A DNA stretch of 64,000 bases from Struthidea cinerea (taxonomy: Eukaryota; Chordata; Aves; Passeriformes; Corcoracidae). The stretch is from contig VZTI01003931.1 of the NCBI GenBank assembly GCA_013397865.1, forward strand, positions 496,001 through 560,000. The letters run 5' to 3'. Position numbers and translations under genes: made by a program. A model generated the notes under the pieces. It did not search any database, was not told where the DNA came from, and saw only the letters and a program-made list of their open reading frames with translations. How positions within the stretch are numbered: the stretch's first letter is position 1; each line of letters starts with the position of its first letter. Positions 11,612 to 23,746 of this stretch are shown here, piece after piece.

Positions 11612-11696
11612 ATGGTAGCATGGATCCCTTATTAATAATCTCAGGTAGATTAATACGCTAAGAAAATGGATGGACAGAGCTTGAATAACCCACTGC
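11612..11696 (-). pseudogene. NEK10: NEK10 exon lacking a 5' splice donor
   Basis: After acceptor ttcttttacag the block reads Q-W-V-I-Q-A-L-S-I-H-F-L-S-V-L-I-Y-L-R-L, then L-I-R-D-P-C-Y-H, against human EWVNRAPSIHFLRVLICLRL and so on. The next exon (11091-11132) starts on a codon boundary, so this exon should end at 11612. The following bases are atcagtac. The nearest GT is four bases on, and its use would shift the frame. Confidence 0.87.
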
Positions 11697-14600
11697 CTGT
11701 AAAAGAAATACTCAAAACATAAACTAAATGCAATTAAAAAAGTGTTTAAACGCTTAAATAAAACAGTTTGATTCAGGATCAATTGACTAGACAATTAGTG
11801 AGCTACAACAACTGTTCAACATACCATACCATAGAACTTTTAATACCATTTATATTCAAATACAGTAGCAGCTATAAATAAATTTATTTCATTATATGAG
11901 CATTACCAGCCATCACTTGTTATCACTGAACTGATGCAGGGAAGTACATGCTTATCTCTAAGAACAAATTAACCATGCTTTGATATAAACTTTCAGTGTT
12001 TGGACCAAGGCCTGAAAGGGCAAAATAAGTAAGAAACCACACAGCAAACTTCAGTGCACAAAATATACTTATGCAAAAATATGGGTGCTACAGAAGTAAA
12101 AATAGCTATATTTAAAATATTCTTTTAAATTATCATAATCTATCCCAGTTTTTTAAAACTCTCATTCTATTGTTCTGGGAATAAGTTATTTAGTTCAAAT
12201 GTTCTTGAAATAGGATTGTATTTCCATATAGACTTCCTTCTTTATATTTCTACGTATGATCCTCCAGCATAAGACATGGCAGAAAACACAAATCAGATTT
12301 GCAGAAAGCATCCAGGGGCAGTAATCCTGCATAAAATACCAGTAATGGCATCACTGTTTCCACTGTCTGTTGAAAGTATATATCCCCATTTCTCTATTTA
12401 AAATAAACCCAAAATTAGACAACTTTGTGATGTGTTTTTTTTTGTTGTTTTAACTGAGAGGACAGAATTTGTTTGGATAAGTTTCTTGGAAATAGAAGAA
12501 GTGTATGGGTCATGGCAGTTCTCTTCCCTTTTCATCATTTGCAGCTGGGAATGACCCCAATAGCTAAAAATACTTCCATAAAAATAAATGTTTTACAAAT
12601 AGATGGTAACAAACTCTCAGCCCTTTTTTGCCAATATTCTGCCCAAAGTAATACTGTTTTTCATTATGATTCCATAATTGGCCACTTCAGAACAGCACAA
12701 AACTTTCATGGAAAGAAAACAGCAACCATATACCTGTATGCAAAATTTGTAGGTCAGATTTTAAAGTGGCCTGAAGATATTCCCATGGTGGACAGTCATT
12801 CTCCAAGTCTCGTTAACATTTGAGAGCCTCTTCCACTGCAGTTACATTTACAATACACATTACTAGGTACACCAGGGTATATCCAGCTTATGCCAGCAGG
12901 ATTTTTTCTGCCTTAGTTATGCTCCTTATTCAAACTACTTAAGCTAAGCTGGTCACAGCTTTCTTGTCAAGAAAACTACCTGCAACCAGGACTTTTGCAC
13001 ACACAGTGATGCCAGTAAGGGGGGGTCATTTTTTCTTGCTCCCAACCAACGTGGTTATGGCAGCTAAGTGTGTAACGCTGATCAAGGTGACAGTCTGTAG
13101 CTCCAACACAATGAAATAGCAGTAGGTCCAAAGAGAGGACATCATCACAGTCATAGTAAAATATTTACAAAGGGCAATCAAGTCACTTTTGTAACTCCAG
13201 CTACCTTACGGATTACTAATTTATGCTTGTTTCATCAACCTTGCCTGGATGCTTTCATTCTTAATATAAGAGGCTTGTTTTGCCATATCACTATCACAAA
13301 GAACCACCAAAGAAAACCAAAATATAAGCCAAGTATGCCACAACATATAAACAGAACTTGGGAAATCACAATGTAAGCTATTCTTAGATTTTTGGCAAAT
13401 GAGGCTGAGCCACTGACCTCCCACTGGTGAGTACTGAGTTCACATGCACAAAAGAGGTACCAGATTTACAAATCACTTAAATGATCTGTTTTAAACTCAC
13501 TGCCATTTAGATAATCAAGGAAGAAATCCCAAGTTCCCCAGTTGGTTCTGAGTAAGGATCTAAGCAAACTATGTCATGTTGTTAGATTCCTCTGTAAATT
13601 CTAGCAGTTACACATTAATATCTTTAAATGCTCCTTCTTTAAACGTCTGTACCACTTAAAGAGTTTTTTTTAGAAAATGTATTTGGGCTTTAAAAAGGAG
13701 AATACAATACACTGCAAAGAAGTAAAGCAAAAAAATCCTGAAAAATGCACCCCAAAGACATCTTTCTCTGCCCCCTCTATTTTTTTAAGATCTTGTACTT
13801 TTTCCTCACATAAATGAAAGCAGCATAAGAAAAGGGATCACCCTTTCCAATCCTGTTATACACAGAAATACAAACAAATACCAACAAGCAGCATCAACTT
13901 ATCAGAATTTTATGGAAGCCACTGGCCTCTTTCTATAAAGGCAGCAGTCCATGAAATACAAATAGAATCAGTAAAATAAATTAGAAAAGCAAATCTTAGA
14001 TTACAGACACCATATAGATATAAATGATCAAGAAAACATAAGGGTTAGAATTTTGGTCATTCAAATTTTGTCATATATCCAGTCCTTCATTCTTCTGTCC
14101 CACTAACCCGAGCATTTGCTCCTCAAAGCCAATACACAAGTGGTTGTTTAAAACTGAGATTATGAAGAGAAATGCTGCTGGTAGTTTCCACAGAGTGGTG
14201 TATTGTTGTAACAATATGAAATATTATCCATGCATCTTGCTTCTTCATGAAAGGCAAGAAAGAGTGGCCCTCCTTCTTGGCTATGAATGTATTTCATATA
14301 CCAACCTGCAGGTAAGTCTGTTCTTAACTAAATTCATAAAGATATCTTGAAACAGCTGACGTTTGGGATGCTTGCTAATATTTCTCTCATTTTTTTGGTC
14401 ATGCTAATGAGGAAGAAAAAAAGAAAAATGGTGAATTGCAAATTAACTTGTCACAAGACAATTTTACATTGCTACAATATAACATCAGCAACAAAATCTA
14501 AGAAATTTCCTATTAGCAGTTACCACAGAATAGCACAATTTCAGATTGCCAGTCTGTCTCATACAAAATTTGGGACAGAATGGTATAAGTTTTCCAAAAA

Positions 14601-14875
14601 AAGAAACGATTGCTATTTAAAATGAGTATATTAACTCTCACCAGTACACTCTGCTGAGGGGGAAAGTTTGAAACTTACAAAGGCAGGAACATAAACAGGT
14701 TTAAAAAGTTTACAATATGTAATTCTCACCTCAAATCAACATGAAAAGTACAAGTAACAGACATAGGTAAAAATACAAATGCCTTCAACACCTCAAAAAG
14801 GTGATACCCTTAAATACATAAAGATGTTCAGAGATATCAGAGCATCATCATCAGCTTATTTTTTATTATTTTTAC
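11697..14875. other. NEK10 intron; one expected exon not found
   Basis: Human NEK10 has about 34 residues (NYKNERNFSKHPQRKLFQEI and on) between the exons at 14876-15006 and 11612-11696. I searched this stretch by eye on the minus strand and found no block encoding them. The two flanking exons would still join in frame (AG|G). Nothing else was recognised. Confidence 0.5.
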
Positions 14876-15006
14876 CTAAATTTTTCAAGCTCAACAGCTT
14901 CTGTTGATTCTTGCCATTGACCACTGGACTTTCGTTCATTGCTTTTGACATTTTGCCAAGGTCTTGTCACACTGGTTTGACCATTTTCAAAATATATAGC
15001 TGGAAG
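14876..15006 (-). pseudogene. NEK10: NEK10 exon (QESTEAVELE segment)
   Basis: Acceptor ctccttag and donor gtaaaaat bound 131 nt (43 codons plus 2 nt). It reads L-P-A-I-Y-F-E-N-G-Q-T-S-V-T-R-P-W, a variable part, then S-G-Q-W-Q-E-S-T-E-A-V-E-L-E-K-F. Human has LPAINFDS and QWHESTEAVELENF at these places. The block is intact and in phase with the exon before it. Confidence 0.9.
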
Positions 15007-16145
15007 CTAAGGAGGGAAGGGATACTAGTAGTAAGGCAAACACTGCATTTCAAGTTTTATGAGAATATTATCAAGCAAAAGTATCTTTTCTCAAGTTCTG
15101 ACTTGAACCTTGGACCTAAAACTTGGCATTACAGAATACATACACCCACTCTCCAAAACAAAACTGACATGGCAGAAAACTGATGCAAAGCAAGACTGGA
15201 AAACAAGTACATAGAGGTGAATAAGAAGTGAAGAATGGTGTCCTTTAAAATTTATAATAACAAAGCTTGACAAAATGTGCAACACACACTCATTATCTAT
15301 GCTTCTTACCTGTCCCAATTCTACAATTGCATAGCCTTCACATTCTTTTCAGGTTGCACAACTCACATGTTTCAGCTTTCTGCTCAGAAGCAATTCCAGG
15401 CCTCTAACCAGGTAGAAAGTGTATAACTCCTACCTCACATGGATGAATCCTTTAGTCATTTTGTCATATCTTTTTACAGCATTGAAAGGGAGAAAATGTT
15501 CTGTGATTCCAAAGTCTCACACCCATCATCATGCGTTGGTTTTCTTTGCTTCAAATGGCAAATACAACCTTCACTAAGTGAGTTGAAGTGAAGGAGATTC
15601 GACTTTCTCCTTTAAGTTGGTATTTATGCCCTGCATATTTTTAGCTGAGGTGTCATTCTTCAAAGACAATTTGTTTATGGTTAAAATGCTGGTCTTATTT
15701 TATATTCTTTACCACTCTCCCCATGCTGTTACTCACACATCTTTAAGCCCACCTCCTTGTGTCACTGTGAAAGGGCACAGAGGAAAACAAATCTGCTAGG
15801 CTACTTGACTATATGCAACAATAGCTGGATAAAACCTGCTCAAGATACAAACTAAAGCAATTTTTTCCTGTTAAAATAAAAAAATATGGTATAGTAGAAT
15901 GGGAAGAGGATCAGTTTCATTCTTTCACCCGTTCTAAATGTGATTTGTCCCACACAGAAGGTCTAATGTTGCCAAGAAAAAAGGGGGAAAAAAAAAAGAG
16001 ACAAGAAGAAAGACATCCACTACTCAAGATTTTGCTAACATGCTTTAATAATTACAGAACACAATGTTCGAAGCATATGCCAGAAACCATAAGCACCATT
16101 AATTATAATTCTAAAGCACATTTAATAACAGTTATTGAAAAATAC
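15007..16145. other. NEK10 intron
   Basis: Non-coding sequence with no recognisable feature. Confidence 0.5.
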
Positions 16146-16206
16146 CTGTTGGTTCCTTGACTGAACACTTAAGAGAGACTGAAGTCTTTTTAGATCAGAA
16201 TAATCC
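16146..16206 (-). pseudogene. NEK10: NEK10 early coding exon (DYSDLKRL)
   Basis: Acceptor tttttcctag and donor gtatttt bound 61 nt (1 nt plus 20 codons), D-Y-S-D-L-K-R-L-Q-S-L-L-S-V-Q-S-R-N-Q-Q. Human has RDYSDLKRLRCLLNVQSSKQ. The block is intact. The start codon must lie in an exon further upstream (above 16206), which I could not identify with confidence. Confidence 0.92.
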
Positions 16207-19200
16207 CTAGGAAAAAACCACAATTGCATGTGTTAATAGTTACACGAAAGTATTTCCATAACTGTAAAGAAGGTCAACGAGCAACAATGCTACTGACAGA
16301 AAATAAAGTTTTCTAGCGTTGCCTGGTGTCCACATTTTGCATACAGAAGAATTTACAGCTTCTCCAGAATGCCTTAAATCAACAAAGGTGTAAATAAACT
16401 TCGTGACCAGAGTAACAGTTGTCATGTTTATACTGCATTTCAAATTGAAGCATTCTGCTTTGGCAGCCAGTGAAAATTCCACACGAGTCCTGCTGAAGTT
16501 CAAAGTAAAACATCAGATACTATACCTCATAGAGATCCCAGGAGGCTTTTTGTCTGTTGCTTTTTCTGTGCTCTTCAACTTTTTGTCCTGATCAGGCATT
16601 GTGTATCACTATTATCATCATGGGGCTAAAAACTCATTTCCTTAAAAACAAAGTAGATACAAAGAATTACATCACTGCAGCAAAAGGACCACATGTTTAC
16701 TTACAGAACCAACTGGTAATGCTTTTAGAAAAAAAAACAGCTTTGCCATTTTCTCAGCATGAAGCCTTGGGCATTATATTCAGGATATCCTTTGAAATTC
16801 CAGATACTAATAAGAACGCTATTAAACTAACTTACAGAAATCTCAGTTTTCCAACACATGCATAGACAATACTGCCTTGCTATTTAATGTATTTTTTATT
16901 AGGATTTTTACTCTTCTTTCATCTTATTGCCATTATTTCTCACTGTGAATTGGCTGGTTATATTACAGCAGTGCTTACAGGCTAACATCAAGGTTGTCAA
17001 CAACAAGCTGTTGTCCAGACAACAGAAAATATAATAGTTGTATCATCCAAATAAACAAGTCATATGAAGGGTATAAAAAGGAGGTATCTGACAAAAAAAT
17101 GAGATGCCTACAGTGAGTTGAGAGAGGTGATTCACCCCTCTACTCGACTCTCCTGAGATCCCACTTGGACTACTGCATGCAGCTCTGGGGGCCCCATCAG
17201 AAGAACAACAGGGACCAGTTGGAGTGAGTCCAGAGGAGGGCTACAAGATGATGAGAGGGCTAGAGCACCTCCCCTGCACTGAGAGAAGCTGAGAATTAGG
17301 GTTGTTTGGCCTGGAGAAAAGAAGTCTCCAGGGAGCTATCGAGCAGCAATCCTGTACCTAGAGGGGCCTACAAAAGAGTTGGAGAGGGACTTTTTACATG
17401 GGCATGTGGCATTAGGACAAGGGATGATGACTTTAATCTAAAAGAAGTCAGGTTTAGATTAGATATTAGGAGGAAATTATTAATGTGAGGGTGATGAGGC
17501 ACTGGAACAGGTTGCCCAGAGAAGTTGTGCACATCCCTGGAAGTGTCCAAGGTCAGGTTGGATGGGGCTGTGATCAACCTGGTATATAGTGACAGGTGCC
17601 TCTGCCACAGCAGAGACTGGGAACTCGATGTTCTTAAGGTCCCTTCCAAACCAGATCATTCTATGAATCTATGATTACACAGTCTGCCAAAAAATAACAG
17701 AAATTTTCAGCAGTTTAGAATCTAGGTCCTCTGAATGCCAACCGTGTCTGCTTTCCTTGCAGTGGGACACACAGCTCCTTTCCACAGATGAGCAGAGCTG
17801 TATGGCATGGCCTCATCAGGGCCATTATCATACAATAAACCCCTGCAGACAGACGTTCAATCTGTAGGTCTGACTTCCCACAAAAGCCCTCAGCTAGTCA
17901 GTTGCACAGTACACAACACCTGTTTGCTGACAATCTTCTAAAGCCCTAGAAACATACAGAAAGACATAGAAAGAGGATATTCAAGCTCTTGCTGCAACAA
18001 AAGCAACTACATTGATGATGATCCTTCTCTGAGTAAAAAAAAAGAATGGTTAGGAGCAGGCTGAGGCTGTAGAATTATCCTAGAGAATTACATACAGCTG
18101 TAGCATATTGGTAGAGCACTTTCAACTTAAAAACCAAGGATATAATACCACTGTCTGATCCTTTCTACCTATTTGACTGTTCACTAAACATAAGACTGTT
18201 TGGATATTCCCTTTGGTGTATCTTTAATGGGATTTTCTGTATCAAACCTGATGGCCTCCTTTCCTTGCTGTGCAGCATAGAACTCCTCTGCTACTGATTT
18301 TTATTTGTCCTCCTCATAAAGGCAAAGCAGAAGAAAACTGGTCATGAAATAAAAGCATTGTAAACTACCAGAAGCTGCTCCTTCCCAAATGAACATCAGT
18401 TCATTTGCCAGTGAGGCAATCTCGCATCACAGAACTACCCAAAATGAAACTGTTGAATGTATGAATTCGTGCACTGTATTAAATCCCTCTCAGAAGTTGC
18501 CTGTAAGCCCAGTTCATCCATTTCTAGTCTTTTAAACAAGCCTTTATCCTACCACAGGGAATCATTGATCTGGATCCACAAGAAACGTCTCATCTCTTTC
18601 ATGCATCTGCTCAACAAAGTTATTAAAAAACACCTCAGAATACTTCTGTGGCACCAGTCATTACCAGGGAATGAATATAAACAGGATCTACTCTACCAGT
18701 CAGCAGACAAAACTCCTGAGTTCAAACTAAACCAAATGCAGTTTGCTCAAAGCATTTAGTTCCTTTGCTTCAAGAGCATTGAAAGTTAAGAGAAATCAGG
18801 TGCTTCACTACGCACATTACGAATCCTCATGAGTACGAATTTCCATGCATTGTTTCAGTGATATTCTTCTATCATCTCCCCAACACCCCGTCCATTTGGG
18901 ATATGACTGAATCATGACACAATGCAATAAGCACCTTATATTTGCATAATAGGAAATACTGTGAAACTCACAAATTGGCTACTTGACCATGAGTACATGT
19001 GCACAAAGAACAGATTTCAGCCAATTAAAAAACAACCAAACCACACACAACTTGTCCATGAGCAAACAGCGTTAAACCTTAAAATTTGCAGCATCCTGTG
19101 AAATCCTTGGGTTAAATCTCTACACCGCACACAAAAGGATTCCCAGTATGGCTAGGGTTTAATCCAGAACTGTTAGGTCTTTGTGATTATTTAGAACATT

Positions 19201-21755
19201 TTACAACTGTCGAGCAACCTTGCTTTAGGGCTGCCATTCCAATTCTCTTGCTGTTTGCTCTACCTTGGTAAAGATAAAACAGAGTAACAGATGACTAATA
19301 TTTTAAAGGTTTGTTGCCATTACAGATCCAGAAGTCCCTGTGCAAAATTGAACCTGATAAACACCAAGCCAAATTCCCTTCTCTGCTGCTGAGAACGAAG
19401 GGACACTGCTCACTCAAGGATACAGCCCTCACCCAGCTCTGCAGACTCACCCTGAGGTTACCTCTCTGTTTCCTAGAGGCCAACGAGTCAGCGCAAGTCA
19501 GTAAGCCCTTCAAGAAAGAGGCCAGCTCTGGCCACAGACCGACCCTGCACTGACCTCTTTAGTCTGTCCTCCCAGCATCATCTCAGATGCACAGCTCACT
19601 GGATTGGGAAACCAGACTCAGGTTACAAATAATCTCTCCTACTTTAGCCCTGATTACCTTGTCTCCAAAGTACTTCTACTGTACAAGGGCAGGGACAATG
19701 TGCAGAAAGGAGGATTTATCCATCCAGCTTAGTGTGTTATGCCCTTCACCTTACTATAGAGATTAAACTAATTAATTAACAGCCAGCTGCCAGTGAAAAT
19801 GGCTTTCCCCTTTCCTTTTCTTCCCCTTCCGTCAGCAATTCCTCTCTACTTCTTCAGCTGATCTGACCAAACCCGAGCCAGTTTAGAGAGCTAAACACAC
19901 AGAAAACAATACACTTCCGTTTATATTGTTACTTTCCTACCAATTTAGCTCATTGTTACAGTGGCCTGATGAGTGTCTCTGCTGACAGGGATGCACACGT
20001 GTAAATCGAGGGAGAAGAGCAGAAAGCTCCTTTCATCGGTAGCCAGTAATTACATCAGGTAGGTATACTAGCACCATGTCCTGAGTGAGGGGTAGACTAA
20101 CAGAAACAACCCCATTTTCCTTCTATCAGCCAGAAACCCGAGAGAAAACAGACATTAATATTTCCTTACCTATTCTCACAGTTATTTAACTCTCTTGAAG
20201 CCACCAAGTAAGTTCTCACCCCGTGTTTCTTCTTTTCTCGTGCCAGCAGAAATTTCCATGGAGCCGGGCTATTCACTGTCCTCATAACTATCGTCCTGCT
20301 ATTACAGCAGCCATGAGGAATGTGTAAGAAACACACCAAACAACACTCACTCAGTTGTGCCGGATAAAAACGGAGATCAGACAACTCTTTTAAAGGACAG
20401 AAACACATTAAAAGAAAAACGTCTTTACAGCACAGTCTCATTTAATTCCATTTAAAGCAATGAAATTAGAGCACTATTAATGCATTCATTTTAATTGGAG
20501 GTAATTACATTTAATCAGTTATGTTGATTCAATTACACAGGAAGAGAGATGCGTTCTGATAGCACTGAAATGCAGGATACGACAAGAAATGCTCCAAGAA
20601 CCCTGTCAGAAATGAAAGAATCCACATGATGAGAAACAGGAGACAAAGGAATTACCCCAGACTTGATCTGTGGCCCAGTCTAGTATCTGTCCCAGATGAC
20701 ACAAGCACATAAGCTTCAGAAGGTAAAAACAAGGCCCAAAATAAACAAAACCACAAAGAAGTGTTGGAGGATAAACCTACTCCCACCGACTACAGTGTAA
20801 AGGGCTCTTCAATAAGAAGATGTCCCACATTCCTCATAATCTTTATTAGCAATAACTACCAGACATGGATAGTTTGTAAGCCAACTAGCTGCTTGGTTTT
20901 CCCTTGAACTCCTTTCTTGATCACTCCAGTAGCTGAATTCCACTGTCTAATCACACACAGGATAACAGGCTTAAGGTGGATAAAGCAGCAGTAGTTATGT
21001 CGGCTTTAATAAGACTTTTGATGCTGTTGCTAGATAGGAATGTATCTAATATCCTACCTAATACCACAAGCTGGGTCAGATGAAGGTCAGGTGAAAATTC
21101 ACTCCTTAAAAGAGCCATTAAAAATATATTATTATCAAAACAGAAATGGATTTCAAACATAGTCAAAATGATAGCAAAGGAAGCATCAAAGGTGACGAAA
21201 AATTCCCAAAAGGTACTTTTCCTTATCGAGTCTGACAGAAAAAAAAGGGAATTCTGATTGGCTTCCCCTCTTGTTCTCAAAGAGCACGGCAGTCATAATA
21301 GATCCCCACCAGTGATAGCCTGTGTCTAGGAAATTGTACTGAAGAATCCATGCAGACAATGCTTGAAGAATATTTCTTTCATTTTATTAACTGAATCAAT
21401 ATGGAAATCGGTGTGTTTGCTATACACAAAAACTTCCACACACATATATGTATCTCAATCTTTCTTTAACAACTTCTTTGGAGATTCTTTAAAGGTTAAC
21501 CAGTGTAAGGTTCCTGTTTTCCTGACAAATGACTGCTGTTTTGGTGTCGTTTGGTTTTTGCTTTTTTTATTTTCCCTCTGTACCACCCAATTCCATAAAT
21601 GGCCAGGCCTACTCTCAGATTCCTGGATCCACCAAATGTCAGTCTCTGGGCTAATTTCCAGAGCACAACTTTTCTCTGTAGAGTCTGACTAAATCCACCC
21701 TATAAAACTGCAGTTCACATATGTAAGAAAAAAAAAAAAAAAAAAAAAAGAAGGC
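16207..21755. other. NEK10 first intron(s) and 5' region
   Basis: About 5.5 kb without a recognised coding exon. It contains the CR1 fragment at 17124-17675. The rest is non-coding, including a TAAT-rich stretch near 20430-20535 that has the look of a conserved non-coding element (a guess without alignment). Confidence 0.5.
17124..17675 (+). mobile_element. CR1 LINE, 3'-terminal fragment
   Basis: The sequence closely follows the avian CR1 3' end as I know it: the ...cagctctgggg, gagtccagaggagggc, gagggactttttacatgggc, ggaacaggttgcccagag and aaggtcccttccaa blocks in order. It ends in attctatgaatctatgat, the short terminal repeats of CR1. It is truncated at the 5' end, as is usual. CR1 is a non-LTR retrotransposon. 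Its presence is the main evidence for a bird (or another sauropsid). Confidence 0.95.
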
Positions 21756-21951
21756 NNNNNNNNNNNNNNNNNNNNNNNNNNNNNNNNNNNNNNNNNNNNN
21801 NNNNNNNNNNNNNNNNNNNNNNNNNNNNNNNNNNNNNNNNNNNNNNNNNNNNNNNNNNNNNNNNNNNNNNNNNNNNNNNNNNNNNNNNNNNNNNNNNNNN
21901 NNNNNNNNNNNNNNNNNNNNNNNNNNNNNNNNNNNNNNNNNNNNNNNNNNN
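21726..21951. other. A-run and 196-base assembly gap
   Basis: A run of about 23 As (to 21749) is followed by gaaggc and 196 Ns (21756-21951). The sequence after the gap is the first copy of a duplicated CpG island, so the gap and the copy belong to one assembly problem. Confidence 0.9.
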
Positions 21952-22331
21952 TGTGTTCCCCTTCCTTCCCTCCCGCTCCCCGCGGTGCCTCAGCGGCTCC
22001 CGCGCCCCAACCCCGCCCCGCCCCACTCACGCCGCGGCGCGCGCCCGGCTCGGCTCCGCGGCCCGGCGACGGCGACGCTCCCTCCGCCGGGGCGGGACCT
22101 TTCAACCAATCGCCTCTCCTCTTCTTGAAGGCGCCGGGCCGGCCGGCCAATCGCGAGCCGCCGTGCTGCGCAGTGCCGGGGCTCTCTGGCGACCGCCGTT
22201 GCCATGGGCGCGGGAACGCCCCGGCCGGGCCGGGCCGGGCCCGCCCCGCACGGTCTCACCCCGGCACCCCCCGGCAATGAAAACAGAAGTGGCCTGAATA
22301 GAGTCCAGGAGATTGTTTATTGCTTTACCAA
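21952..22331. promoter_or_regulatory. CpG island, copy A (probably redundant contig end)
   Basis: GC-rich, CpG-dense sequence with GC boxes (ggggcggg), CCAAT boxes at 22106-22110 and 22147-22151, and ctgcgcag. It is nearly identical to 22643-23017, differing by a 5-bp GGGCC unit near 22228. It starts at an N gap and ends at a single N (22332), which suggests a contig end that was not merged with copy B. Confidence 0.8.
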
Positions 22332-22332
22332 N

Positions 22333-22642
22333 GGGATTTCTGAAGTCTAGTGAGCAGCTCAGTATCAACTCGAGAATAACACGGAGCTCTTTGAAGTTCA
22401 CCCTCTTCACCCTCACTACTACCAGGCAGACCTTTATAGGGATTTATATCGCTGTGACTCGGAGCCTCTGGGAATCACGAGATTGTTCAATGCCTGCTGA
22501 AAGCTCAGAGCCGGTGAAGCTGCAGCGCTGTGGAACACGTCATTAAGTGGAACGGGAAGAGCGTGGGGACATGGCACCGCCTTCCTATCGTTCCCTGCCC
22601 TCGACTCGCCCCGCCCCGCCCCTCCCTCGCCTTGCGTTGCCC
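22333..22642. other. Unique sequence between the two CpG island copies
   Basis: This 310-base stretch starts just after the single N. It becomes GC-rich towards copy B (ccccgccccgcccctccctcgcc). It probably belongs to the true sequence left of the island and so may represent part of what is missing from the 196-base gap. No coding exon was recognised. Confidence 0.6.
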
Positions 22643-23017
22643 TGTGTTCCCCTTCCTTCCCTCCCGCTCCCCGCGGTGCCTCAGCGGCTCCCGCGCCCCA
22701 ACCCCGCCCCGCCCCACTCACGCCGCGGCGCGCGCCCGGCTCGGCTCCGCGGCCCGGCGACGGCGACGCTCCCTCCGCCGGGGCGGGACCTTTCAACCAA
22801 TCGCCTCTCCTCTTCTTGAAGGCGCCGGGCCGGCCGGCCAATCGCGAGCCGCCGTGCTGCGCAGTGCCGGGGCTCTCTGGCGACCGCCGTTGCCATGGGC
22901 GCGGGAACGCCCCGGCCGGGCCGGGCCCGCCCCGCACGGTCTCACCCCGGCACCCCCCGGCAATGAAAACAGAAGTGGCCTGAATAGAGTCCAGGAGATT
23001 GTTTATTGCTTTACCAA
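22643..23017 (-). promoter_or_regulatory. CpG island, copy B: likely NEK10 promoter
   Basis: CpG-dense sequence with CCAAT boxes at 22797-22801 and 22838-22842, GC boxes, ctgcgcag and no TATA box. It lies upstream of the minus-strand NEK10 exons and about 4.3 kb beyond the SLC4A7 stop, which is where the NEK10 start region sits in human. Bidirectional activity is possible. The transcription start cannot be placed from sequence alone. Confidence 0.7.
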
Positions 23018-23746
23018 CTTTCTGAAACGTTACAAAAGATAATTTCATTCTAGCAGTAATTAAAACAACACAAAGGCTGAATTTTTCACATTAAAGACAA
23101 GTCTGAGAATTGTGTTTTCTGTATAAACTGAATATTGATTCTACAGTTGGAATAATGTTTTCATTTGTTTTGGATTTGTTTATAAAGTAATAAAATGCCA
23201 CTGTAATTAGAAAAGCAGTCATAAAAAATTCGAACCATACAGTATGTAATCACATTTCAAATAAAGAGTATTAAAATCAAAACTGCAGTTCAGCTGCAGA
23301 AGCTGAACCTGGAAGACACCTTTGCACAGGAGCATCAGCAACAATAGAAAGGAAAATACTATAAATGATGTGTCTTTCCAATAAAATCATTTAGAAAAGT
23401 ATCGATTTTCTAACTCATTCATTATTCCAAATAAATGTCAACAGATACTGAATTCAATATGAAAGTGTCTTTAGGTAAAGTTCAATGCCAACTACAAAGT
23501 CCTATAAGTTTTCACTAAAAACTTTATAAAATAAAATTGACAAACTTACTGAGCAATTTGCTTTATGTATAGCACTACACTTATGCTGACTCAAAGCTGT
23601 GTGCATCTATAGTCTTAAAATTTGCCATAAAATAAATTACTGTTGGTATAAACAAAGTATTTCCCATGTTTTACTGTACTTGATAATTTTGTCCTAGATG
23701 AGTAATTAAAACATTACTAATCATAAGAAAGCAAAAAGAACACTAA

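Larger units (their letters stand above)
641..16206 (-). pseudogene. NEK10: NEK10 (NIMA-related kinase 10), N-terminal exons, apparently inactivated
   Basis: Thirteen exon-like blocks on the minus strand encode, in order, the N-terminal and armadillo-like part of NEK10, a serine/threonine kinase linked in mammals to DNA-damage checkpoints and motile cilia. Recognisable stretches are DYSDLKRL, QESTEAVELE, SIHFLSVLIYLRLL, LHSLGGIENLAQ, IFQKLAAVKNQREWV, ECREKISEL, LLWSIVWILVQVCEDP and YTIAKLILPS. The order and most exon phases fit the human protein as I recall it. The kinase domain is not in the window and would lie left of base 1. Several blocks are damaged: stops at 655-657 and 6329-6331, a frameshift in 5554-5695, an acceptor lost at 6423-6424, and missing donors beside 11612 and 4999. 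One expected exon between 11697 and 14875 was not found. Identity is very likely. Loss of function is inference, supported by the lesion-free neighbour SLC4A7 in the same assembly. Confidence 0.85.

Noticed and set aside
12176..12260. Possible remnant of the missing NEK10 exon (ILFQEHLN on the minus strand, compare KLFQEIFT)
   Set aside because: Only a four-residue match, with a stop directly after and no splice sites.
12473..12823. Plus-strand open frame of 116 codons
   Set aside because: No recognisable domain, no splice or promoter context. It lies in a NEK10 intron and the composition is that of the surrounding DNA.
20170..20441. Minus-strand open frame ending at a good donor (gtaagg) in the right phase to join DYSDLKRL
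   Set aside because: The phase fits, but the residues (SRELNNCENR and before) do not resemble the NEK10 N-terminus. It may still be a 5' exon, but the evidence is too thin to call it.
21953..23048. Long open frames on both strands over the CpG island (up to about 200 codons)
   Set aside because: GC-rich sequence lacks stop codons. The frames are R-, P- and G-rich, partly cross the N positions, and repeat because the island is duplicated.
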